9,883 nucleotides of DNA from CAZBPZ01 sp964493955 (GTDB lineage: Bacteria; Chloroflexota; Dehalococcoidia; Dehalococcoidales; Fen-1064), in NCBI GenBank assembly GCA_964493955.1, contig CAZBPZ010000061.1, positions 1 to 9,883 of the forward strand. Direction: 5' to 3'. Shown one piece after another: positions 1 through 6,446 of the stretch (the first letter of the stretch is position 1; every line of letters starts with the position of its first letter). A program made the position numbers and the translations under genes. The notes under the pieces were generated by a model. It had not been told where the DNA came from. It did not search any database and saw only the letters and a list, made by a program, of their open reading frames with translations.

Positions 1-52
1 CTCCCTCGGGTAGCACTATTTCCGGGGCAACCATACCACTTTTTGCAATTCG

Positions 53-86
53 CCCCCTTGACACCAGGGGGAACTGGGTGTAGACT
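53..86 (+). promoter_or_regulatory. Sigma-70-type promoter for the ABC importer operon
   Basis: A perfect -35 hexamer TTGACA lies at 58-63, followed by exactly 17 nt and a -10 hexamer TAGACT at 81-86 (4 of 6 matches to TATAAT). Transcription would start near 92-94, leaving a leader of about 230 nt before the permease ATG at 325. An inverted repeat, CCCCCT (53-58) and AGGGGG (66-71) with a 7-nt loop, straddles the -35 box and could be an operator. The same -10 and 17-nt spacing recur at 4930-4958. The promoter is read directly from sequence; its use is inferred. Confidence 0.6.
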
Positions 87-324
87 GGCGCCAATCCGCT
101 AGCCAGAAGAATGGCCTGCTGAAGGACGGTAGGATGTGGGTTTTAGGCTGGGCACATCCGAGGGCATTTTGGCACGGTTGCTCCAGTACACCCTCGCAAG
201 CTCGGGAAGGCAGCAAGGTCTGTCTGCCGGCTCTGCTGTGACCACGTATCCACCTATCCGCTGATTTGCCGCCCGGCATCTGTCCAGCCAGAAGTAATTT
301 GGCAGAACAGCCGCGGAGGTGTAG
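87..324 (+). other. Long untranslated leader of the ABC operon, partly structured
   Basis: No convincing coding frame is visible between the promoter and the permease. The leader contains a 7-bp hairpin, GGATGTG (132-138) with CACATCC (153-159), and a weaker one, GGCAG (209-213) with CTGCC (224-228). The 9-mer AGCCAGAAG occurs twice (101-109 and 286-294). It ends in a strong Shine-Dalgarno sequence GGAGGT at 315-320, four bases before the ATG. I could not match it to a known riboswitch: no B12 box, T-box or other signature is convincing. It may be a cis-regulatory leader, but only the hairpins are directly seen. Confidence 0.35.
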
Positions 325-1290
325 ATGCGTGCTTACATTGTCCGAAGGGTTCTCCTGCTGATTCCCACGCTCTGGATAGTGACCGTGGTGCTTTTTCTGG
401 TCATTCGCCTCATGCCGGGGAACGTGATTGAGCTCATGGTGCTGCAGCACTCCCAGGAGCAGGCCGGGGAGCTCAACCTGGACGAGGCCCTCATCCGGGA
501 GATGCTGGGAATGGACAAGCCCGTTCACGTCCAGTACATCGAGTGGGTGAGTGGTATCTTCCTGCGGGGCGACCTCGGCAAGTCACTGTGGTCGGAGCGT
601 ACCCTCGTCGAGGACATGAAAGACCGCATCCCGGTGACATTCGAGCTGGGGCTGCTGACGATCATCATTGCCAACGTCATCGGCATACCCATCGGTATCT
701 ATTCAGCCATCCGGCAGGACACGTGGCTCGACTACGTGGCGCGGAGCTTTGCCATCCTCAGCCTGGCTACGCCTGCCTTCTGGCTGGCGACAATTGCTAT
801 TGTCTACGGGTCAATCTACTTCAACTGGTCACCCCCGATAGAGTACGTCCCGTTCTCCGTCAACCCCGTTGAGAACCTGAAGCAGCTCTTTCTGCCCGCC
901 TTCCTGGTGGGTACCGCCATGACGGGCGGCATGATGCGGTACCTGCGCACCATCATGCTCGAGGTCCTGCGGCAGGACTACGTGCGCACGGCCTGGGCCA
1001 AGGGCCTGCGGGAGAGGGTAATCGTCCTGCGGCACGCCGTCAAGAACGCCCTCATCCCGCTGATAACAATGTTCGCCCCGCAGGTAGGCATGCTGATTGG
1101 TGGCTCGGTCATCATGGAACAGATCTTTGCCCTGCCCGGGATGGGACGCTACCTGCTGGAGACCATCACCCGCAGGGACTACTGGCTCGTCTCCGGTACC
1201 AACCTCATCTACGGCGGGTTTACCATGCTGATGATACTTATCACCGACATCAGCTACGCCTGGGCCGACCCGCGGATACGGTACCGCTAG
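325..1290 (+). CDS. ABC transporter permease, DppB/OppB family
   Basis: Inner-membrane permease subunit of a dipeptide/oligopeptide-type ABC importer (BPD_transp_1 fold). The 321 aa are typical for DppB. The N-terminal membrane segment is at about residues 9-29 (LLLIPTLWIVTVVLF), followed by an extracytoplasmic loop to about 100, then further membrane segments at about 105-128, 141-163, 186-200, 242-262 and 290-310. The ATPase-contacting EAA loop is clear at 219-241 (YVRTAWAKGL, then LRHAVKNALIP). The family hallmark EQIFALPGMGRYLLE lies at 265-279, and the protein ends in the characteristic DPRIRYR. The ATG at 325 follows GGAGGT with good spacing, and the N-terminus fits the family. The next permease starts 26 nt after the stop, so they form one operon. 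Substrate cannot be read from the sequence; dipeptides, oligopeptides, nickel and sugars are all handled by relatives. Confidence 0.93.
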   Translation: MRAYIVRRVLLLIPTLWIVTVVLFLVIRLMPGNVIELMVLQHSQEQAGELNLDEALIREMLGMDKPVHVQYIEWVSGIFLRGDLGKSLWSERTLVEDMKDRIPVTFELGLLTIIIANVIGIPIGIYSAIRQDTWLDYVARSFAILSLATPAFWLATIAIVYGSIYFNWSPPIEYVPFSVNPVENLKQLFLPAFLVGTAMTGGMMRYLRTIMLEVLRQDYVRTAWAKGLRERVIVLRHAVKNALIPLITMFAPQVGMLIGGSVIMEQIFALPGMGRYLLETITRRDYWLVSGTNLIYGGFTMLMILITDISYAWADPRIRYR

Positions 1291-1316
1291 GACAACACCA
1301 CTGTGAGGCACAAGAC

Positions 1317-2303
1317 ATGAGTGAAAAGACCACGACAGCCGAGGTCACAGCCGCACCCAGAAAGCGCAACCGCTACGCCGGCTTCCTGGTGCGCCTCGTC
1401 AGGGAGAAGCCGCTCGGCACCGTGGGCCTGGTGATTGTCATCCTGCTACTGGCAGCCGGCATCTTCGCCGACCAGCTCGCCCCCTACGGCATGAACGAGT
1501 TTGTGCTGAAGGACCGGCTGGCAGCCCCTTCGGCCAGACACTGGCTGGGGGCCGATAATGTGGGGCGCGATGTCCTGAGCCGGGTCATCTACGGTGCCCG
1601 TATCTCAATGATTGTGGGCCTCAGCGCCACGGCGCTGAGTACGGTGGTAGCCAACGCCATCGGCCTGACTTCTGGCTTCATCGGCGGCAAGACCGACCTG
1701 CTGGCCCAGCGCCTGGTGGATGCCTGGTTATGCTTCCCGGGCCTGGTCATCTACCTGACACTGATGAGCGTTATCGGCGCCGGGATGTTGCAGGTGATAC
1801 TGGTGCTGGGCATCGGTGGCGGAATTGGTGCCTCCCGTGGCTCACGCGCCCTGGCCTTCTGGGTAAAGGAAAGCGCCTACATTGAGGCCTCCCGTGCCCT
1901 GGGGGCTTCCACGGCGCGGATTGTGCTGCGCCATCTCCTGCCGAACGTGCTGCCAATGATAATCATTGGCTTTTCACTGGGTATCGGCGGCGTTATCCTG
2001 GCCGAGGCATCGCTCAGCTTCCTGGGCTTCGGGATTCCACCCCCCATGCCGAGCTGGGGCGGCATGCTGAGCGGGCCGGCGCGCCAGTTCATGTACCAGG
2101 CCCCCTGGATGGCGCTGTGGCCGGGGGTGGCCCTGACACTGGCCGTTTATGGCATCAACATGTTCGGTGACGCCGTCCGCGACCTGATTGACCCACGCCT
2201 GCGGGGTGGCATGGGTGGCATGGGTGAGTGGGGAGCCGAGCGTGCCAAGAAGGCCCTTGCCAAGATGACAAAGGCACGTGAACAGCAGAACGAGGTCTCA
2301 TAG
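1317..2303 (+). CDS. ABC transporter permease, DppC/OppC family
   Basis: Second permease, expected to form a heterodimer with the product of the gene just upstream. The 328 aa include a cytoplasmic N-terminus, a first membrane segment at about 34-52, and the DppC signature HWLGADNVGRDVLSRVIYGAR-type block at 75-95. Several more membrane segments follow. The EAA loop is at about 188-210 (YIEASRALGA, then LRHLLPN), the conserved AEASLSFLGFGIPPPMPSWG at 229-248, and NMFGDAVRDLIDPRLRG near 281-297. After this normal family end there is an extra tail of about 30 residues, Gly/Met-rich then Lys/Glu-rich. Its start is encoded by a 9-bp tandem duplication, GGTGGCATG at 2205-2213 and 2214-2222. The ATG follows a modest GTGAGG (1303-1308). 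The tail may be lineage-specific and its role is unknown. Confidence 0.93.
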   Translation: MSEKTTTAEVTAAPRKRNRYAGFLVRLVREKPLGTVGLVIVILLLAAGIFADQLAPYGMNEFVLKDRLAAPSARHWLGADNVGRDVLSRVIYGARISMIVGLSATALSTVVANAIGLTSGFIGGKTDLLAQRLVDAWLCFPGLVIYLTLMSVIGAGMLQVILVLGIGGGIGASRGSRALAFWVKESAYIEASRALGASTARIVLRHLLPNVLPMIIIGFSLGIGGVILAEASLSFLGFGIPPPMPSWGGMLSGPARQFMYQAPWMALWPGVALTLAVYGINMFGDAVRDLIDPRLRGGMGGMGEWGAERAKKALAKMTKAREQQNEVS

Positions 2304-2394
2304 GCACCTGCCGCCCGGTGTGCCTGAGGAGGTGTGTAATGTGATAGACAGACTTACTGCGGTCTTACTTAATCTCCTCCGAGAGGTGAGAACA
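2304..2394 (+). promoter_or_regulatory. Intercistronic leader with two Shine-Dalgarno/start sites
   Basis: This gap before the binding-protein gene holds a small stem, GGCAC (2303-2307) with GTGCC (2320-2324). A strong Shine-Dalgarno AGGAGGTG follows at 2327-2334. It precedes both a GTG at 2341, in frame with the binding protein, and an overlapping ATG at 2339 that is immediately followed by TGA (a start-stop unit). A second Shine-Dalgarno AGGTGA (2384-2389) precedes the GTG at 2395, the preferred start. No internal promoter is evident. Confidence 0.4.
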
Positions 2395-4248
2395 GTGAAG
2401 AGAATCATCATGGCAGTTATCGCCTGTCTGGTGGTAGCAAGCCTGGTCCTGGTCTCCTGCCAGCCCGCGGCCGAGACCCAGGAGCAGCAGGAGGGCCAGG
2501 TCATCAAGGGAGAGGTTACCCAGCCGGCCGCCGAGACCGAGGTGCCGGTGGAAGGGGGCGGGGCAGTGCCTACCCCGACGGCCGAAGTGGAGATGGTAAC
2601 CAACATTGCCGGCAAACAGGTGGAGAAGCCGAAGTACGGCGGAACGGTTACCTTCTACATGGGTGCCTCCGCCCTGGAAAACATCGACCCCGTCCGCTCC
2701 TCCCTGAGCGGCTGGATGTGCGCCCCTATTTACGAGACGCCTGTCATCGTGGACTGGGCCAAGGGGCCACAGGGCACTGGCGAGAATGACTTCCGCGGCC
2801 ACTACATGGCGGACGAGTTCCTGACCGGCTGCCTGGCCGAGAGCTGGGAGATAGTGGACCTCCAGACCATCGTCCTTCAGGTGCGCCAGGGTGTCCGCTG
2901 GCACGACAAGCCGCCGGTGAACGGCCGGGAGATGACGCCGGAGGACTGGCTGGCCACCTACGAGCGTTACACCGGCAACCCGCTCAGTTCATGGGTGCGG
3001 CCGGCAGACGTGCCGCCCGAAGAGTGGAGCAGCATGGAGCAGACCGGGCCGTGGGAGATTACCTACCGCTACTTTGAACCGAGCGTCGGGATGCTGCAGG
3101 ACCTCTACTGGTTCCCGGTTACGGCCAAGGAGATGGTGGAGCAGTTTGACCACCTGCGCACCGTGGACCGCGTCATCGGCACGGGGCCTTTCATGCTGAC
3201 TGACGTGGTGACGGCCAGCTCCGCCACCTGGAAGAAGAACCCCAACTACTGGATGGAGGACCCGCTCCTGCCGGGCAACAAGCTGCCCTACGTTGACACC
3301 CTGCGCGGCATCGTCATCCCGGACTACTCGACCCAGCTAGCAGCCCTGCGCACCCACAAGCTGGACATCATGGGGGTAGGCTGGTCGGAAGCGCCGACCC
3401 TGATGGAGACCAACCCCGAGCTGAAGTTCCGCCTGCAATCGCCCTCCGGCTCGCAGGTCATCTTCATGCGGACAGATATCGAAGGCTCCCCGTGGGCTAG
3501 CAAGCTCGTACGGCAGGCCCTTTCAATGGCGATTGACCAGTTTGCCATCGCCGAGGACTACTACGGCGGCAATGCTTTCGTCGTCACGTGGCCAGTCCTG
3601 CCGGCCCACAGTAATGTTTACACGCCTTACGAGGAACTGCCACCGAACCTGAAAGAGCTCTGGGAGTACCACCCGGACAAGGCCAAGGAGCTGCTGGCCG
3701 AGGCCGGCTACCCCAACGGGTTCAAGTGCAAGGTCAACATCTATGCCAGCGCCGCCGACATCATGTCCATCGTCAAGGAGTACTTCGCAGCCGTCGGCGT
3801 TGACATGGAGATTGTCGTCCACGAGGATGCTGCCTTTGGTTCCCTCATCTACGGGCGCCAGTACGAGGACATGATTTACTCCTACTGGGGCAACGCCTCT
3901 CCCACCTCCGCTCTCGGCTCGGCCAACGGCGGCGTGCCGACGTCTATCTACAACTTCTCCAACGTGGTGGACCCGCTGGCCGAGGAATTCATTGACAAGG
4001 TTAAGGTGGAGCTAGACCCCGAGGTGCGGGCCGACATGACCCGCGCCGAGAACCTGCGCCAGATGGAGCTCGTCTGGGAGGTTCCCCTGCCAGCCCCCTC
4101 CGGCTACACCTTCTGGGCACCGTGGCTCAAGGGGTACACCGGCGAGGTGGGAATTGGCCCGACGGCCGAAATGGGCACGACCGGCTTCTACCGCTACATC
4201 TGGATAGACTCAGACCTGAAGTACGAGATAACCGGCCAGAGAGACTAG
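2395..4248 (+). CDS. Lipoprotein substrate-binding protein of the ABC importer (SBP_bac_5, DppA/OppA-like)
   Basis: Extracytoplasmic solute receptor delivering substrate to the two permeases upstream. From the GTG at 2395 the product is 617 aa. It has a short basic n-region (MKRII), a hydrophobic core and a lipobox LVSC with the acylated Cys at residue 22. A flexible Glu/Gln/Pro/Thr linker (about 23-75, with QPAAET twice) precedes the binding domain, which starts near YGGTV (81). Family features include LAESWEIVD then VRQGVRWHD (147-171), NPNYWM, VRQALSMAIDQFAIAEDYY and AKELLAEAGYPNGFK. The start at 2395 gives the cleanest signal peptide and has AGGTGA five bases upstream. GTG 2341, with a stronger ribosome site, would add 18 residues and remains possible. 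Ligand unknown. The gene lies 3' of the permeases, whereas dpp/opp operons usually place it first. Confidence 0.92.
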   Translation: MKRIIMAVIACLVVASLVLVSCQPAAETQEQQEGQVIKGEVTQPAAETEVPVEGGGAVPTPTAEVEMVTNIAGKQVEKPKYGGTVTFYMGASALENIDPVRSSLSGWMCAPIYETPVIVDWAKGPQGTGENDFRGHYMADEFLTGCLAESWEIVDLQTIVLQVRQGVRWHDKPPVNGREMTPEDWLATYERYTGNPLSSWVRPADVPPEEWSSMEQTGPWEITYRYFEPSVGMLQDLYWFPVTAKEMVEQFDHLRTVDRVIGTGPFMLTDVVTASSATWKKNPNYWMEDPLLPGNKLPYVDTLRGIVIPDYSTQLAALRTHKLDIMGVGWSEAPTLMETNPELKFRLQSPSGSQVIFMRTDIEGSPWASKLVRQALSMAIDQFAIAEDYYGGNAFVVTWPVLPAHSNVYTPYEELPPNLKELWEYHPDKAKELLAEAGYPNGFKCKVNIYASAADIMSIVKEYFAAVGVDMEIVVHEDAAFGSLIYGRQYEDMIYSYWGNASPTSALGSANGGVPTSIYNFSNVVDPLAEEFIDKVKVELDPEVRADMTRAENLRQMELVWEVPLPAPSGYTFWAPWLKGYTGEVGIGPTAEMGTTGFYRYIWIDSDLKYEITGQRD

Positions 4249-4274
4249 CCCGAACGGCAGATACGATAAAACAA

Positions 4275-4310
4275 GCGAGGTGCGGCCGGATGGCCGCACC
4301 TCGCCCTTTT
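4275..4310. terminator. Bidirectional intrinsic terminator
   Basis: A perfect 13-bp stem (GCGAGGTGCGGCC at 4275-4287, GGCCGCACCTCGC at 4292-4304) closes a 4-nt loop. On the plus strand CCTTTT follows. On the minus strand the stem is followed by TTGTTTTAT. It therefore can end both the ABC operon, 27 nt after its stop, and the convergent minus-strand gene ending at 4334. Confidence 0.9.
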
Positions 4311-4333
4311 CCGCAACACCGGGCACACCCTCT

Positions 4334-4873
4334 TCAGGCAACACAGCCCGCCGCGGCATGAAAGGCGAACGCCATCTCCCGGATAGCCGCCTCGGCCCGG
4401 TGCGGCGGCACCGTACCGTCCCGGACACCAGCCATCCACGGGGCAGCTCCCGCCACCAGCCGCGGCGCCACCCTGCCCAGCGGGGGGCAGTCGAACAGGG
4501 CAGCCGCCGGACTACCGGCCCGCCCCGCCGCCAGCACCGCCTCAAAGAATATGCTGCTGAGGTCTTCCATGAGACTGGCGGTGGCCCCGGGGAAGCGGTG
4601 GCAGAAATGCAGGCGGCACACCACCGGGCGGAGCTCGTACAGGGGGCAGTTGCTAAAGCGGGGTGAGTATAGCTCGCAGCGCACCAGGCGGCAGCAGTGC
4701 TCGCGGCAGCGGCGGCAGATACCCCCGGCACGGTTCACGGCGTCAAGCTCAGCCAGGACGGCCGCCACCTCCCCGCCGAACAGCCCGGCCATCTCGGCGT
4801 CGGTCACCAGCGGCAGGCCCCTCAGGCTGTCCAGCCGCTCCAGGAACGTCCTGACGGCCCTATCCCGGTCCAT
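4334..4873 (-). CDS. YkgJ-like cysteine-cluster protein (putative zinc/iron-chelating domain)
   Basis: A 179-aa cytosolic protein with the cysteine pattern of the YkgJ / CxxCxxxxC family (PF03692). Cysteines fall at residues 53, 56, 60, 61, 66, 76, 86 and 91, in the order CRRCREHCC, then NCPLYELRPVVCRLHFC. The YELRPxxCR portion is the best family match. The family is proposed to bind Zn or Fe-S; its biochemical role is mostly unknown. The N-terminal 50 residues look helical and the C-terminal half is Ala-rich, with one more Cys at 129 and one at 177. The ATG at 4873 is preferred because GGTGGAG lies four bases upstream. The longer frame to 4927 would add 18 unlikely residues. The gene is convergent with the ABC operon and divergent from the MFS gene. 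No partner gene suggests a specific function. Confidence 0.8.
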   Translation of the reverse strand: MDRDRAVRTFLERLDSLRGLPLVTDAEMAGLFGGEVAAVLAELDAVNRAGGICRRCREHCCRLVRCELYSPRFSNCPLYELRPVVCRLHFCHRFPGATASLMEDLSSIFFEAVLAAGRAGSPAAALFDCPPLGRVAPRLVAGAAPWMAGVRDGTVPPHRAEAAIREMAFAFHAAAGCVA

Positions 4874-4929
4874 TGTGCTCCACCCGCATGATACCATCTG
4901 CCCCGGCGGTGGCTCCACTGCCGGCACGT

Positions 4930-4958
4930 TTGACGCACGGGCAAGAACTGCCTAGACT
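4930..4958 (+). promoter_or_regulatory. Promoter of the monocarboxylate-type MFS gene
   Basis: TTGACG (4930-4935), a 17-nt spacer and TAGACT (4953-4958) repeat the architecture of the promoter at 58-86, with the same -10 hexamer. GAACTG occurs in both spacers. The start of transcription would fall near 4964-4966, only about five bases before the ATG at 4970, so the mRNA would be nearly leaderless. The in-frame TTG at 4958 sits inside the -10 box and cannot be used from this promoter. Confidence 0.55.
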
Positions 4959-4969
4959 TGGGTATCCCG

Positions 4970-6325
4970 ATGCGCACCGAGAGCTACCGGCTGGAAACAC
5001 GGCCACGCCGAAAGAGACCCTGGCCCACCGGCGTATTCTTCGGCTGGTGGACAGTTATTGCCGGCGGCCTGCTGGCCCTCTGGGGCCACGGCTTTGGCAC
5101 CTACGGCTTCTCTGCCCTGTTCAAGCCCATCTCGGCCGAGCTCGGTTTCGGGCGCACCGCGACATCGGTAGCCGCCAGTATCAGCCGCTTCCAGGGCGGG
5201 GTTGAAGCCCCGCTCACCGGCTGGGTGACCGACCGCTGGGGCCCCCGCTGGGTCGTCATGACCGGCGTCAGCCTCATCAGCCTGGGGCTGATTCTGATGA
5301 ACTACATCCACTCTCTCTGGATGTTCTACCTGGCCTGGGGGGTGATGATCGGGGCCGGCACCAACATTGCCCTGACACTCCCGCTGGATACCACCATCTC
5401 CAACTGGTTCGTGAAAAAACGCGGCCTGGCGCTCAGCATCAAGTGGGTCTTTTCCGGGCTGTCCGGCGTGCTGGTGATGCCGCTCGTCTCCTGGCTCATC
5501 ACCCAGGAGGGCTGGCGTGCCACCTGTCTTACCGGCGGCATCGTGATGGGGGCGGTGGGGTTGCCGCTGGCCTGGTTCTTCCTGAGGCCGCACCGCCCCG
5601 AGTTCTACGGCCTGATGCCGGACGGTGCCAGCCTCGAGGCCGGGCCGCAGCCCGCCGCCGAAGTCGTGGAGCGCGGCATCAGCTATGCCGCCGAGGTCTC
5701 CGAGCTGGAGTTCACCCTGAGGCAGGCAATGCACCGGCGCACCTTCTGGGTACTGGTCGCAACCCAGGCAATCCACGGCCTGGTTGTCCCCGTGATGAGC
5801 ATCCACTGCATACCCTTCCTGACCGACCGCGGCATCGACCCCCTCGTGGCCGCCGGCATGATGACCATCTGGGTGGGTGCCAGCATACCGGCGCGCTTCG
5901 TCGGCGGCATGATAGCCGACCGCATCCCCGTTCGCTACCTGCGCTTCCTCATCACCGCGTCATACCTGCTGCAGAGCCTGGGCGTCTTCATCTTCCTGCA
6001 TTACGGGACAACGGCCTCCATCATCACCTGGTTCATCATGTACGGCATCGGCCAGGGTATACCGATGACAGTCAACCCGCTGATGCGGGCACGGTACTTC
6101 GGGCGCAAGAGCTTCGGCTCAATCGCCGGGTTCTCCCGCATGTTCATCACGCCGGTGGGTATCGCCGGGCCGATATACGCCGGCTGGATTTACGACACCA
6201 CCGGCAGCTACATGAGCGCCTTTGTCCAGTTCGCCATCCTGCTGGCCGTCTCGGGCCTGGTGGCCACCCTGGCCACTCCACCCCGCCCCCCGGACCGGAT
6301 AACGGACATCCGCTCCATCATCTAG
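4970..6325 (+). CDS. MFS transporter, oxalate/formate antiporter or monocarboxylate carrier-like
   Basis: A 451-aa secondary transporter with 12 predicted membrane segments in two halves joined by a polar cytoplasmic loop at about residues 205-255. From the ATG, the first helix (GVFFGWWTVIAGGLLALWG) is at about 21-40. The MFS motif A loop reads GWVTDRWGPR near 84-93 and is echoed in the second half by GGMIADRIPVR near 312-322. NWFVKKRGLALSI (about 145-157) and YFGRKSFGSIAGF (about 376-388) are characteristic of the oxalate:formate/monocarboxylate branch, so an organic anion is the likely substrate class, but direction and ligand are unknown. The short Arg/Lys-rich N-terminus is cytoplasmic. 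The ATG is chosen over a TTG at 4958 because that TTG lies within the probable -10 box. There is no clear Shine-Dalgarno. The gene is monocistronic by position. Confidence 0.88.
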   Translation: MRTESYRLETRPRRKRPWPTGVFFGWWTVIAGGLLALWGHGFGTYGFSALFKPISAELGFGRTATSVAASISRFQGGVEAPLTGWVTDRWGPRWVVMTGVSLISLGLILMNYIHSLWMFYLAWGVMIGAGTNIALTLPLDTTISNWFVKKRGLALSIKWVFSGLSGVLVMPLVSWLITQEGWRATCLTGGIVMGAVGLPLAWFFLRPHRPEFYGLMPDGASLEAGPQPAAEVVERGISYAAEVSELEFTLRQAMHRRTFWVLVATQAIHGLVVPVMSIHCIPFLTDRGIDPLVAAGMMTIWVGASIPARFVGGMIADRIPVRYLRFLITASYLLQSLGVFIFLHYGTTASIITWFIMYGIGQGIPMTVNPLMRARYFGRKSFGSIAGFSRMFITPVGIAGPIYAGWIYDTTGSYMSAFVQFAILLAVSGLVATLATPPRPPDRITDIRSII

Positions 6326-6379
6326 GCGGTTGTCCCCGGGAATCGGCGGTGCTACGGTACCGGCGACGGAGACAACCGC
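6326..6379 (+). terminator. Stem-loop directly after the MFS stop codon (possible terminator)
   Basis: A perfect 9-bp inverted repeat, GCGGTTGTC (6326-6334) and GACAACCGC (6371-6379), begins at the first base after the TAG. The 36-nt loop contains the palindrome CGGTACCG. No T-tract follows, so it may be a weak terminator or a 3' stabilising hairpin between the two convergent MFS genes. Confidence 0.4.
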
Positions 6380-6446
6380 GCCCGGCGAAGGCTGATACCA
6401 CTGGTGCAGCAGCCGGCACGGCATCCGCAGCGTGAAGGCGCTCTCT

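Noticed and set aside
190..245. Resemblance of the leader to part of a cobalamin riboswitch
   Set aside because: Only short fragments such as GGGAAGG and CTGTGA-like bases match. The essential B12 box and the ordered conserved segments are missing.
101..294. AGCCAGAAG present twice (101-109, 286-294)
   Set aside because: Two copies of a 9-mer in this leader without a third copy, symmetry or regular spacing are weak evidence of a binding site; kept only as a note in the leader entry.
16..528. A 170-codon minus-strand frame covering the upstream region and the start of the permease
   Set aside because: It overlaps the well-supported permease, shows no family features, and its gene-free part coincides with a plus-strand promoter and leader.
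4888..4896. Extended -10 (TGG then TATCAT, minus strand) before the YkgJ-like gene
   Set aside because: Transcription from it would begin near 4881, inside the Shine-Dalgarno that supports the start at 4873, and no -35 box is found. The true promoter is probably further upstream.
5443..6435. A 330-codon plus-strand frame inside the first MFS gene
   Set aside because: It is out of frame with a clear transporter, and its composition is Arg, His and Pro-rich as expected of a shadow frame.
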